Shown piece after piece: positions 17,004-25,472 of a stretch of 40,496 nucleotides of DNA. The notes below the pieces were generated by a model. The model worked only from the letters and a program-made list of their open reading frames with translations, was not told the origin of the DNA and made no database searches. The stretch lies in the NCBI GenBank assembly GCA_052390415.1, contig JBQTGY010000021.1:1-40496 (forward strand), given 5' to 3'. The position numbers and the translations under genes were made by a program. The stretch comes from JANNWF01 sp052390415. GTDB lineage: Bacteria > Pseudomonadota > Gammaproteobacteria > Xanthomonadales > Xanthomonadaceae. Numbering within the stretch: position 1 is the first letter of the stretch; each line of letters opens with the position of its first letter.

Positions 17004-18347
17004 CTAATCCCAGCGCAGCACACCCGACAACGAAATGGTGTCCTGCACGTCCGAGGCGTCGTAGGCAAAATCGACCTGGAATTTCGGGAACGCCCAGCCG
17101 AAACCAAGGGCGTAGTGGTTCTCGTCGCCGCCGGAGGAGAACAGCACGGCTTCGGCGTAGGCGCTCACCGGGTCGTTGGTGAACTCACTGCCGTCCGGGT
17201 TTGCGCGGAAACGCAAATTGCGTTCGCTCTCACGCCAGAAGCCGGCACGCAGGAAGAACGGGTTGGCGGTGTCGAACGCATACTCCATGCCCATGCGCGG
17301 CTCGATCTGATCCTTGATCGAAAAACCGTCAAGGATGTCCTGATTGGTTTCGCCAGCCAATTCGCCGCTGAAGAATCCATCATCGACCCGCTCGCTCAAG
17401 TTCGAATAGCCGACGTGATTGACATCCAGACTCAAGGTCAATTTTTCGGTGGGGCGGAAGCTGAAACCGATGCCCAACGAATCCGGCGCCTTGAACGGCG
17501 AGCTGAAATTGGCGGTCTCCTGCGCGGTAGCGCCATCGCCGAACACACCCAGCACTTGATAATCGAAGGAAGGCGCGCTGCGATACGAAAGGCCGATGCT
17601 GAAGCGATCAGACCCGCGATAGAGCAAGCCAAAGCTGAAGGAAAGATCGTTATCGTCGCCCGACTGGGTGCCGCGGAATACCACCGCATTATTGTTGTTC
17701 GGATTGAATCGCTCATTGAACGTGTCGATCTCGAAGCGGTGGTATGCGATGCCGCCGCCCCACGAAAGCGCCTCGGTGATGTTCTGCCCAAAGCTGATGC
17801 CGTAACTCTCGATGCTCAGGTCAGCCACCGCAGTGTAGGGCAAGGTAAAGAACCCGCTACCGCCGTTGAAGGTGAAGTTGCCGGGGAAGAAAATCTGCTC
17901 GTTGGTGTAGCTGTTCTTGTAATTCAGCAACTGATGGCGATAGAACGCGATCGACCAATCGTCACGCGGCAGCACAAACGACAGGAAAGCGAGTTCGCTG
18001 GTCTCGTCGGAGGCAGCCCGGTAGTTGACGCCGGTCAAGTCAAACGGACGCACGCCGAAGCTGCCGTTGGCGGGATACGGCGTATCGAATGACAACTGCC
18101 GGAACTCGGCCGAAAACTGCTTGGACAGGCCAAGCCGAGTCAGCCCCGCGGGGTTGGTGTAAGCGGCGGTGGCGTCGTCGGCCAGACCCAGAAACGCACC
18201 GCCCATCGCCAAGCTACGCGCGCCGGGATTGGAGAAGCTGAAAGGAATGGTCGCGTTGGTTTCGATATTGGTGATCGCCAGCGCGGGCGCGCTTGCGGCA
18301 AGCAAGAGGGCAGCACCGATGCAGGACGACAAGGACTTCTGATTCAT
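17004..18347 (-). CDS. OMPP1/FadL-type outer-membrane transport protein
   Basis: The 447-residue protein begins at ATG 18347 with a signal peptide (SLSSCIGAALLLAASAPALA). The mature N-terminus has the FadL-family plug motif (FSNPGARSLAMGGAFLGLAD, then DATAAYTNPAGL). The rest is alternating beta-strand sequence with many aromatic girdle residues. It ends in SGVLRWD, which lacks the terminal aromatic often seen in porins. FadL relatives form 14-stranded barrels that admit hydrophobic molecules such as long-chain fatty acids; the substrate here is unknown. An upstream extension to 18500 is possible but carries no signal peptide. The gene is convergent with the broken hydrolase across a shared terminator. 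Confidence 0.88.
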   Translation of the reverse strand: MNQKSLSSCIGAALLLAASAPALAITNIETNATIPFSFSNPGARSLAMGGAFLGLADDATAAYTNPAGLTRLGLSKQFSAEFRQLSFDTPYPANGSFGVRPFDLTGVNYRAASDETSELAFLSFVLPRDDWSIAFYRHQLLNYKNSYTNEQIFFPGNFTFNGGSGFFTLPYTAVADLSIESYGISFGQNITEALSWGGGIAYHRFEIDTFNERFNPNNNNAVVFRGTQSGDDNDLSFSFGLLYRGSDRFSIGLSYRSAPSFDYQVLGVFGDGATAQETANFSSPFKAPDSLGIGFSFRPTEKLTLSLDVNHVGYSNLSERVDDGFFSGELAGETNQDILDGFSIKDQIEPRMGMEYAFDTANPFFLRAGFWRESERNLRFRANPDGSEFTNDPVSAYAEAVLFSSGGDENHYALGFGWAFPKFQVDFAYDASDVQDTISLSGVLRWD

Positions 18348-18499
18348 TTCCGTTTTCCCCGGGGTGGACAAATCGGCCACTAGCTTAGCGCAACAATTCT
18401 TTAACAGGCACCTCGTCCGGCGAAATCGGCCGTGAAGAGGGGCGCCTATTGGCCCGGCGACCATTGACCATGAAGCCGTAGCCAAGTGCCGCGAGAGCA

Positions 18500-18640
18500 T
18501 TCAACGCGGAGAACGCCGAGAAGTGCAGAGGTGCGCGAAGGAAGTGGAACGCGCTTTCCGTGCGCCGAAGCTTGGGTCCCCGGGGGCAAAATCAATGCAT
18601 CTCCGCGATTCTCAGCGTTTCTCTGCACCTCCGCGTTGAA
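18500..18640. repeat. Hairpin repeat, 'AACGCGGAG' family, copy 2
   Basis: TTCAACGCGGAG... (18500-18535) is mirrored by ...GCACCTCCGCGTTGAA (18606-18640). The interior is about 70 nt. This copy lies between two divergent genes (OMPP1 and slipin), so terminator function cannot be its only explanation. The rest of the 424-bp gap, 18348-18771, shows no gene. Confidence 0.8.
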
Positions 18641-18771
18641 GCAGTTGAGGTTGTTTTGCTCGCTGGCTAATTTTCGCCGACTCAAAAGTGTTGTCACGCT
18701 GCTGACGCCAGCGCGTCCGGCTACCATAGGCACGACGACTGGCGCTGGGCTGGATCGCGAGGAGAAGCACG

Positions 18772-19713
18772 ATGTGGTTTGGCCTGATTTTGTTGGCGTT
18801 CGTGGTGGTGACCATACTCAAGGGCGTGCGCTCGGTGCCGCAGGGATTCGAGTACACGGTCGAACGCTTCGGTCGTTTTACCCATTCCTTGCGGCCGGGC
18901 CTGGGTTTCATCATTCCCTGGATCGATGGCATCGGTCGCAAGATGAACATGATGGAGCAGGTGCTGGACGTGCCTTCGCAAGAGATCATCACCAAGGACA
19001 ATGCGGTGGTGAAAGTCGATGCCGTCGTGTTCTATCAGGTGCTGGACGCCGCCAAGGCCGCGTACGAGGTCTCGAATCTCGAAGTCGCCGCGCTCAATCT
19101 GGTGATGACCAACACCCGCACCGTGCTCGGCTCGATGGATCTGGACGAGTCGCTGTCGAAGCGCGACGAGATCAATGCACGCTTGCTTTCTGTCGTGGAT
19201 GACGCCACCCATCCGTGGGGCATCAAGGTCAACCGCATCGAGATCAAGGACATCCAGCCGCCGCGCGACCTGATCGATTCGATGGCGCGGCAGATGAAAG
19301 CCGAACGCGAAAAGCGCGCCAACATTCTGGAAGCAGAAGGTTTTCGCCAAGCTGCCATCCTGAAAGCCGAAGGCGAAAAACAAGCTGCCGTGCTGGAAGC
19401 CGAAGGTCGCCGCGAAGCGGCGTTCCGTGACGCCGAAGCCCGCGAGCGTCTGGCCGAAGCTGAAGCCAAGGCGACCATGATGGTGTCGCAGGCCATCGGC
19501 AAGGGTGATGTGCAAGCGATCAACTATTTCGTGGCGCAGAAGTACGTCGAGGCGCTGAAAGAATTTGCCCGCTCGCCGAACCAGAAGACCTTGCTGTTGC
19601 CGATGGAGACCACCGGCATTCTCGGCTCCTTGGCCGGCATCATGGAGCTCGCCAAGGGTGCCAGCGATGGTCAAGCCAGCAAGCGGATCGAACCACCGGC
19701 AATGCCGCGCTGA
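18772..19713 (+). CDS. qmcA: SPFH-domain membrane protein (slipin/QmcA type)
   Basis: The 313-residue protein opens with one hydrophobic segment (WFGLILLAFVVVTILKG) and then the SPFH/band-7 domain (VPQGFEYTVERFGRFTHSLR, PGLGFIIPWID, VVKVDAVVFYQVLD). A long Glu/Ala/Arg coiled coil follows (EREKRANILEAEGFRQAAIL). Family members form large ring-like oligomers in bacterial membranes and often assist membrane proteases or microdomain organisation. The NfeD gene 63 bp downstream is its classical partner, as in E. coli qmcA-ybbJ. ATG 18772 gives the standard N-terminus. Confidence 0.93.
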   Translation: MWFGLILLAFVVVTILKGVRSVPQGFEYTVERFGRFTHSLRPGLGFIIPWIDGIGRKMNMMEQVLDVPSQEIITKDNAVVKVDAVVFYQVLDAAKAAYEVSNLEVAALNLVMTNTRTVLGSMDLDESLSKRDEINARLLSVVDDATHPWGIKVNRIEIKDIQPPRDLIDSMARQMKAEREKRANILEAEGFRQAAILKAEGEKQAAVLEAEGRREAAFRDAEARERLAEAEAKATMMVSQAIGKGDVQAINYFVAQKYVEALKEFARSPNQKTLLLPMETTGILGSLAGIMELAKGASDGQASKRIEPPAMPR

Positions 19714-19776
19714 AATTTGCCGAGCATCTGATGTTCGCTGAGTTCGACGGCGCCACCGTTTTTTCGGAGTAGCGAG

Positions 19777-20220
19777 ATGGACTGGATGCACACAACCTGG
19801 TTCTGGTGGGGATTTGCCTTGGCACTTTTCGCCGCCGAGGCATTGCTCCCAGGCGCGTTCATGCTCTGGCTGGGCTTTGCCGCCGCAGCGACTGCACTTA
19901 CGCTGTGGTTGCTGCCCATGGACCCGGCCTTTCAATGGATTGCGTTCGGGGTGTTCGGCCTGATTTCGGCAGGACTGGGTTGGCGTTGGCGCACGCGTAA
20001 TCCCGAGACCCCGACCGAACAACCCTTGCTCAATCGCAAGGCCGAACAATTGGTGGGGCGCGTGCTGATCCTGCACGAAGCGGTCATCAACGGTCGTGGA
20101 AAGCTGAAGATCGGCGACGCGCTGTGGGCGGTGGTGTCAGGCACCGATCTTCCAGCCGGCGTGCGGGTGCGGATCGAGGGTGTTGAGGGCATGCTGTTGC
20201 GGGTGGCGCGCTGCGATTGA
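19777..20220 (+). CDS. NfeD family membrane protein
   Basis: The protein has 147 residues. The N-terminal half has two or three membrane segments (WFWWGFALALFAAEALLPGA, FQWIAFGVFGLISAGLGWRW). The C-terminal half (from about 85) is a small OB-fold soluble domain (LVGRVLILHEAVINGRGKLK, VRIRGVEG-like end). This is the short NfeD1b/YbbJ form without the N-terminal ClpP-like protease. It lies just after the slipin gene and should work with it. A GGAG-type site precedes the ATG. Confidence 0.92.
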   Translation: MDWMHTTWFWWGFALALFAAEALLPGAFMLWLGFAAAATALTLWLLPMDPAFQWIAFGVFGLISAGLGWRWRTRNPETPTEQPLLNRKAEQLVGRVLILHEAVINGRGKLKIGDALWAVVSGTDLPAGVRVRIEGVEGMLLRVARCD

Positions 20221-20644
20221 GTGGTGGAGGCCGTGCCTATTTCATTTTGCGGATTCGTGTGCTCCAGAGTCTCCTTCCTGCGGCTCATTCCATCGTGGTG
20301 CTTGCTCCGCTGGCGATAGGTGCGTTCGCGGCACTCGGTGGAATCGATGCATTGAACTATCTGGCGGTAAACTTTGCCTGCGACCCCGGCATGCGGACTG
20401 TAATGCCCTAGCGGTTGGTGCACTGGAATTTTGGTCTGCTTGGTGGTGGATGCTCGCCCTCCTCTTGCATGGGCTGAGCCTGCTCCTGGTCGGGCTCTAT
20501 CTGTTTTTCGACCGGGGCTTGGTGCTTTGGCAAAGGCTTGCGCTGCTTGCGGGTCTGTATGTGGCCGGCGTCATCACTGCGCCGATTTTTTGCCTGGCCA
20601 GACTCCACCAGTTGCGTGCATCGAGCGGCACCACTTCCACTTAG
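20217..20644 (+). pseudogene. Possible small membrane protein, split by a frameshift
   Basis: A 64-codon frame begins with TTG at 20217, overlapping the NfeD stop, and ends at 20411. It encodes a hydrophobic stretch (SIVVLAPLAIGAFAALGGID). A second frame carries strongly membrane-like sequence from about 20405 to 20644 (WWWMLALLLHGLSLLLVGLY, then LALLAGLYVAGVITAPIF). Joining them at about 20395-20411 by one added base would give one protein of about 140 residues with three or four membrane helices. The 3' part could also be an independent 64-residue gene from ATG 20450. I recognise no family; the frameshift idea is inference. Confidence 0.4.
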
Positions 20645-20809
20645 CTAGTGTGGTGCTTCGCAATTGTTCGAACTTATCCGCGGCGTCTTTCCGCGTCTGG
20701 CGGCGTTGCTCCTCCTCGCCATAGCGCTGCTATGCCTCGTCGTCGCGCCTTGCCAGCCACGAAAACCCACTCGCGGATAATGTCCTCAAATTACGAAGCA
20801 CCACCCTAG
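20645..20809. repeat. Long inverted repeat with 38-nt arms
   Basis: Arms 20645-20682 and 20772-20809 share GTGGTGCTTCG at the outer end and TTATCCGCG at the inner end. The 89-nt interior is GC-rich and contains the near-palindrome CCATAGCGCTGCTATG. It begins one base after a stop codon. The order of arms and core suggests a folded, non-coding mobile repeat. Confidence 0.8.
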
Positions 20810-20825
20810 GGCATGTTTGTGGGAG

Positions 20826-20878
20826 CGGCGGAAGCTGCGAATTGCGCAGCCGGCGGGAGTGCATCGCGGCTTCCGCCG
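20826..20878. repeat. Nested hairpin repeat ('CGGCGGAAGC')
   Basis: A perfect 10-bp arm CGGCGGAAGC (20826-20835) pairs with GCTTCCGCCG (20869-20878). Overlapping its start is a second, alternative hairpin GCTGCG-AATTG-CGCAGC (20834-20850). Similar 'GGAGCGGCGGAAGC' repeats are common in gammaproteobacteria. The remaining 20879-21002 shows no gene. Confidence 0.7.
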
Positions 20879-21002
20879 TTGGGCTGCTCCGCAGCCACGC
20901 CTTCGCCGTGCTCGGTCCCGCAACGGTCCGCGCAATGATTACTGAAGCTTGCCAGGCTGCTCGCCGTTAGCTGCGCTTTGCTGCCCGGGCCTTGCTGAAA
21001 CA

Positions 21003-21021
21003 AATGCGAATGAATATCATC
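21003..21021. promoter_or_regulatory. Possible Fur box before the iron transporter
   Basis: AATGCGAATGAATATCATC lies 27 bp before the start of the ferric-iron binding protein gene. It resembles proteobacterial Fur sites of the type AATG.GAATGATTNTCATT. Context supports it: iron repression would be expected for this operon. Proof needs a matrix scan or binding data. Confidence 0.5.
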
Positions 21022-21048
21022 TAGCGCCAGCTAACGCGGATTTTCATC

Positions 21049-22059
21049 ATGCGGTTTCAGCTTAGTGGCACGATCGTTTCAGTTCTGCTCGCGGTGATCG
21101 CCAGCAGCAGCACGAGCCAGGCAGCGTCGCCACTGGTGGTCTACTCAGAACGTCGCGAGCCGCTGATCCAGCCGATCTTCGAGCGCTACACCCGCGAGAC
21201 GGGCATCGAGGTTCGTTACTTGACCGATGTGGCGCCGGTGTTGATCGAACGCTTGGCGGCGGAAGGTGCGGCCAGTCCGGCGGATATCTTCCTCTCAGTG
21301 GATGCAGGCAATCTCTGGCAAGCAGCCGAACGTGGGCTGATGCTGCCGATCAAGTCGGAAATTCTCGACGACGCCGTGCCTGCCAACCTGCGCGATGCAC
21401 AAGGACGTTGGTTCGGCATTTCGCAACGGGCACGCACCATCATCCATTCGACCGAACGCGTCGACGCCAAGACGCTGTCGACCTACGCAGCGCTGGCGGA
21501 AGACCGGTGGCGCGGCAAGTTGTGCTTGCGCTCCTCGAAAAAGATCTACAACCAGTCACTGGTCGCGATGATGATCGCGCGCGTTGGCGAAGCCGAGACC
21601 GAAAAGGTGGTGCGCGGTTGGGTCGCCAACCTGGCGGCGCCACCGTTTGCCGACGACACCTTGTTGGCGCAGGCGGTGGCAGCCGGTCGTTGCGAGGTTG
21701 GCATCATCAACACTTATTATCTGGGGCGACTCATCAAGGACACTCCCGATTTCCCGGTTACCGTGTTCTGGCCGGATCAGGCGTCCGCGGGTGTGCATGT
21801 GAACATTTCCGGTGCCGGTGTGGTGGCGACATCGCAACAGCCGGCAGCGGCGCAAGCCTTGCTTGAATGGCTGGCATCAGAATCGGTTCAAGCCGAGTTT
21901 GCCGGGCTCAATCTGGAGTTTCCGGTGCGTGCGGACGTGGCCACCGATCCCGTGGTGGCAGCGTGGGGGCCGTATCGCGCTGATCCCATCCACGTCGCCG
22001 AAGCAGGGCGCCTGCAAGCTGATGCGGTGCGGCTGATGGACAGAGCCGGTTGGAAGTAA
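21049..22059 (+). CDS. fbpA: Ferric-iron ABC transporter, periplasmic binding protein
   Basis: The 336-residue protein has a signal peptide (about 1-26, ending SSSTSQAAS). The mature part is typical of FbpA/FutA-type iron-binding proteins: LVVYSERREPLIQPIFERYT at the start, ADIFLSVDAGNLW, RWFGISQRARTIIHS, and IINTYYLGRL with the adjacent Tyr223-Tyr224 pair that binds Fe(III). The permease gene follows 28 bp downstream. A Fur-like site lies just upstream. Specificity for Fe(III) is inferred from the Tyr pair and context. Confidence 0.92.
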   Translation: MRFQLSGTIVSVLLAVIASSSTSQAASPLVVYSERREPLIQPIFERYTRETGIEVRYLTDVAPVLIERLAAEGAASPADIFLSVDAGNLWQAAERGLMLPIKSEILDDAVPANLRDAQGRWFGISQRARTIIHSTERVDAKTLSTYAALAEDRWRGKLCLRSSKKIYNQSLVAMMIARVGEAETEKVVRGWVANLAAPPFADDTLLAQAVAAGRCEVGIINTYYLGRLIKDTPDFPVTVFWPDQASAGVHVNISGAGVVATSQQPAAAQALLEWLASESVQAEFAGLNLEFPVRADVATDPVVAAWGPYRADPIHVAEAGRLQADAVRLMDRAGWK

Positions 22060-22087
22060 CTCCACCGTCGGCGCCACCTGCCGGCGC

Positions 22088-23689
22088 ATGAGCGCAACAT
22101 TCCGCACCACTTCGATGGGGACTGGGACTGGCCGATGGATGGCGTGGTTGATTGCCGCGCCCATGCTGCTGGTGATCGCTGCACTCGCCATGGCCTGGGC
22201 GCAGCCGCAGGCAGATATATGGACGCATCTGCGCGCCTATGTGCTGTTCGATGTGATTTTCAACAGCCTGTGGCTTATGCTGAATGTGGCGGTGGGTGTC
22301 AGCGTGCTTGGCGTCGGCTTGGCCTGGTTGTCAGCGCATTGTGATTACCCCGGTCGACGTTTTCTCGATTGGGCGCTGGTATTGCCGCTGGCGATGCCGA
22401 CCTACGTGGTCGCGTTCGCCTGGATCGGCGTTCTGGATTATTCCGCGCCGCTGCAAACCGGTTGGCGTGCGCTGAGCGGGTCGCGCGTGGCTCTGTTTGA
22501 CGGTCGCGGAATCCTTGGTGCCAGTGTGCTGCTTTCGTTGGTCCTGTATCCCTATGTCTACGTGCTGGCGCGCAGCGCCTTCCTGCGCCAGGGCGCCGCC
22601 GGATTCGATGCTGCGCGTTGCCTGGGACACGGGCCGGCGAGTGCGTTTTTTCGCGTGGCATTGCCATTGATACGGCCGGCGTGGATGGCCGGCTTGAGTC
22701 TGGCCTTGCTGGAAACACTCGCTGACTTCGGCGCGGTTTCGATCCTCGGTGTCGATACTTTCACCACCGCGATCTACAAGACCTGGTTCGGATTGTTCTC
22801 GTTGCCCGCAGCCGCGCAACTCGCGACCGCATTGTTGCTTGCTGTTGCCATGGTCCTGGTGCTGGAACGCTACCTGCGCGGCAACGCATTGCGGCGTGAG
22901 GCCAACGTGCGTCCACAACCACGCCTGCGATTGTCTGGCTGGCGCGGCTGGCTGGCGAGTGCAAGCGCGTGGTTGTTGGTGGCATTCGGGTTTGGCTTGC
23001 CTGTGCTGCAGTTGCTGAGTTGGCTGGATCGCTCGGCACTCGACGTCAGCAACCTCATGGTCGCTACTTTGAATACCTTGCTGCTCGGTGTCGGTGTGGC
23101 TGTCCTGGTATTGATTCTGGGTGGCGGAATGGCCTTGCTGACTTATGCACGTCCTGGCGATGGGGTGCGCAAGTCGGCTGAGTTCGTGGCCACGCTCGGC
23201 TACGCGATTCCCGGCACCGTGCTGGCCGTTGCGGTCATGGGCCTGTTGATTGCAGCGCAGCACTGGGGCAGCGAATACCTGGACATGCAATGGGCGCTGG
23301 TTGGAAGCACGCTGGGGGTGGTGATCGCGCTGTGCGTGCGCTTTTTGCGCGTGGGGCACGGTGCGGTGCAGGCGGGTCTGACGCAACTGCGGCCCAGTGC
23401 AATGGAGTCCGCGCGTCTGCTGGGAGCCGGCCCGCTGCAACGTTGGCGGCAAATCGCTTTGCCGCAACTGCGTCCCAGTTTGCTCGCAGCCCTGCTGCTG
23501 GTGCTGGTCGAAACGATGAAGGAAATGCCGGCTACTCTGATGCTGCGGCCGTTTGGCTGGGACACCCTCGCCGTTCGTATCTATGCGCAGACGGCAGAAG
23601 GGTTGTGGGCGCAGGCGGCGGCGCCGGGATTGTTGTTGGTGGCAGCAGGCTTGTTGCCGGTGTGGTGGTTGGTGCGGGCGCAGCGATGA
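22088..23689 (+). CDS. fbpB: Ferric-iron ABC transporter permease (FbpB type)
   Basis: This 533-residue inner-membrane protein has about 12 hydrophobic helices and two copies of the permease domain, as in FbpB/SfuB. Each half has an EAA-like loop: one around DAARCLGHGPASAFFRVALP (near 177-196) and one around ESARLLGAGPLQRWRQIALP (near 439-458). The proteins normally work with an FbpC ATPase, but no ATPase gene follows; the next gene is gcvT. The ATPase must be elsewhere or shared. The ATG at 22088 is the first in frame. Confidence 0.92.
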   Translation: MSATFRTTSMGTGTGRWMAWLIAAPMLLVIAALAMAWAQPQADIWTHLRAYVLFDVIFNSLWLMLNVAVGVSVLGVGLAWLSAHCDYPGRRFLDWALVLPLAMPTYVVAFAWIGVLDYSAPLQTGWRALSGSRVALFDGRGILGASVLLSLVLYPYVYVLARSAFLRQGAAGFDAARCLGHGPASAFFRVALPLIRPAWMAGLSLALLETLADFGAVSILGVDTFTTAIYKTWFGLFSLPAAAQLATALLLAVAMVLVLERYLRGNALRREANVRPQPRLRLSGWRGWLASASAWLLVAFGFGLPVLQLLSWLDRSALDVSNLMVATLNTLLLGVGVAVLVLILGGGMALLTYARPGDGVRKSAEFVATLGYAIPGTVLAVAVMGLLIAAQHWGSEYLDMQWALVGSTLGVVIALCVRFLRVGHGAVQAGLTQLRPSAMESARLLGAGPLQRWRQIALPQLRPSLLAALLLVLVETMKEMPATLMLRPFGWDTLAVRIYAQTAEGLWAQAAAPGLLLVAAGLLPVWWLVRAQR

Positions 23690-23701
23690 ATTTTTCTCCG
23701 T

Positions 23702-23797
23702 GATTCGTGATTCGTGATTCGTAAGAGACAACGCTCGCACGTCTGCGCCGCACCGCTCTTACGAATCCCGAATCCCGAATCCCGAATCCCGAATCCC
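23702..23797. repeat. Heptamer tandem repeats forming a hairpin
   Basis: Three copies of GATTCGT (23702-23722) face five copies of GAATCCC (23763-23797). The arms around them (GATTCGTAAGAG and CTCTTACGAAT) pair across about 28 nt. The element occupies the gap between the permease and gcvT. Copy number of the heptamers may vary between strains. Confidence 0.75.
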
Positions 23798-23847
23798 AAG
23801 CGGTAAGCGATAATGCGAGCCCTTGCAACGTGTGAAGTGAGTACGCC

Positions 23848-24948
23848 ATGAGTCAGGCCACCATTCTCAATGCCACCCATCGCGCGCTGGGTGCGCGCAT
23901 GGTCGACTTCGGTGGTTGGGATATGCCTATCCACTACGGCTCACAGATCGAAGAGCATCACGCCGTGCGTCGCGAGGCAGGCATGTTCGATGTCTCGCAC
24001 ATGACCGTGGTCGATCTGCATGGTCCACAAGTGCGCGAATTCTTGCGCCGACTGGTCGCCAACAACGTCGATAAACTGAAGAAGCCGGGCAAGGCGCTGT
24101 ACACCTGCATGTTGAATCCCGCCGGCGGTGTGGTCGACGACCTGATCGTCTACTTCCTCTCTGAGCAGTGGTTCCGACTGGTCGTCAACGCCGCGACACG
24201 CGAGAACGATCTGGCGTGGATCGCCAAACAAGTAGTCGGGTTTGATGTGGAAGTCCGCGAGCGGCCAGAGTTGGCGATGATCGCGGTGCAAGGGCCACAT
24301 GCCCGCGAACGCATGAGTTCGCTGCTGAGCACAGAGGTGGCCACTCGCACCCAGGCCTTGGGCAAGTTCATGGCGGCGGAAGTGAGTGGACCACAGAACA
24401 TGCCGTTGTTCGTGGCGCGCACCGGCTACACCGGCGAGGACGGATTTGAAGTGATCGTGCCGGTTGAGCATGCCGTTGCGTTGTGGAATGCGCTGCATGC
24501 AGCAGGCGTGAGGCCAGCGGGTCTGGGCGCACGCGACACCTTGCGCCTTGAAGCCGGCATGCCGTTGTATGGTCAGGACATGGACGAGTCAGTCTCGCCA
24601 TTTGAAGCAGGGCTTGGCTGGACAGTGGCGATGGACGGCGAGCGCGACTTCGTCGGTCGTGCGGCCCTGCAAGAGCAAGTGGCGGCCGGCGTTCCGCGAC
24701 AGATGATCGGCCTGGTGCTGGACGAAAAAGGCGTGCTTCGGCATGGCATGAGCATCCGCAGCGAAGCCGGCGATGGTGAGGTCCTCTCGGGCACGTTCTC
24801 GCCGACCTTGGGCAAAGCGATCGCCATGGCGCGTGTGCCGAACGGCGAGTTGGGCGAAGTTCGCGTCGACATTCGTGGACGCGAGATCGTGGTGCGCGTC
24901 GTGAAGCCACCCTTCGCCCGTGATGGCGCGGTGTGTGCGGGCATCTGA
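23848..24948 (+). CDS. gcvT: Aminomethyltransferase, glycine cleavage T protein
   Basis: The T protein moves the methylene group from the lipoyl arm of GcvH to tetrahydrofolate and releases ammonia. The protein has 366 residues of the usual family form: VDFGGWDMPIHYGSQIEEHH, GMFDVSHMTVVDL, the folate-site region YTGEDGFEVIV, LGARDTLRLEAGMPLYGQDM and the C-terminal barrel (GTFSPTLGKAIAMARV). GcvH follows 128 bp downstream. GcvP is not in the window. No glycine riboswitch is visible upstream; the gap there is a repeat. Confidence 0.97.
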   Translation: MSQATILNATHRALGARMVDFGGWDMPIHYGSQIEEHHAVRREAGMFDVSHMTVVDLHGPQVREFLRRLVANNVDKLKKPGKALYTCMLNPAGGVVDDLIVYFLSEQWFRLVVNAATRENDLAWIAKQVVGFDVEVRERPELAMIAVQGPHARERMSSLLSTEVATRTQALGKFMAAEVSGPQNMPLFVARTGYTGEDGFEVIVPVEHAVALWNALHAAGVRPAGLGARDTLRLEAGMPLYGQDMDESVSPFEAGLGWTVAMDGERDFVGRAALQEQVAAGVPRQMIGLVLDEKGVLRHGMSIRSEAGDGEVLSGTFSPTLGKAIAMARVPNGELGEVRVDIRGREIVVRVVKPPFARDGAVCAGI

Positions 24949-25076
24949 TCCCGGTCTCGCCAACGCCTCTGGAACATCTTCTCGGTTACATTTGCTCGGT
25001 TACAATCCCGCGCCGCAGCTAACTTATCCGCGCCTGCACGGCTCGCGTGCAACGCATCCTCAGTGGAGTTTTTGCA

Positions 25077-25472
25077 ATGAACGAGATCCCCGGCGATCTG
25101 AAGTTTCTCAAGTCTCACGAGTGGGCGCGCATCGAAGACAGCGGTCGCGTCACGATCGGAATTTCTGATCACGCGCAGGCGCAATTGGGCGACCTCGTCT
25201 ACGTTGAATTGCCGGCGATTGGTGATCGCGTTGAAGCCGGCAATGGTGTCGCCGTGGTGGAGTCGGTGAAAGCGGCATCCGACGTGTATGCGCCCATCTC
25301 GGGCACCGTCGTTGCCATCAATGAAGCGTTGACGGATCGCCCTGAAGCGATCAACGAAGATGCCTTCGGAGACGGTTGGATTTACGCCATTGATCCCGAC
25401 GACGCCGCTGAGTTGGACGAGTTGCTTTCGCCCGACGATTACGCCGCGATGATCGAAGACGACGCCGACTGA
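25077..25472 (+). CDS. gcvH: Glycine cleavage H protein (lipoyl carrier)
   Basis: This 131-residue lipoyl carrier shuttles the aminomethyl group between GcvP and GcvT. ATG 25077 gives the family N-terminus (IPGDLKFLKSHEWARIED). The lipoylation site is Lys65 in VVESVKAASDVYAP. The acidic C-terminus (LLSPDDYAAMIEDDAD) is usual. Upstream lies a GTGGAG ribosome-binding site. The 128-bp gap after gcvT contains a direct repeat CTCGGTTACA (two copies separated by 4 bp), so a separate promoter is possible. Confidence 0.97.
   Translation: MNEIPGDLKFLKSHEWARIEDSGRVTIGISDHAQAQLGDLVYVELPAIGDRVEAGNGVAVVESVKAASDVYAPISGTVVAINEALTDRPEAINEDAFGDGWIYAIDPDDAAELDELLSPDDYAAMIEDDAD

Noticed and set aside
22331..23740. 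A 469-codon frame antisense to the iron permease
   Set aside because: Gln/His/Arg-rich composition with no domain; fbpB is intact on the plus strand.
23690..23847. Glycine riboswitch before gcvT
   Set aside because: The gap is filled by heptamer repeats; none of the conserved glycine-aptamer blocks is visible.
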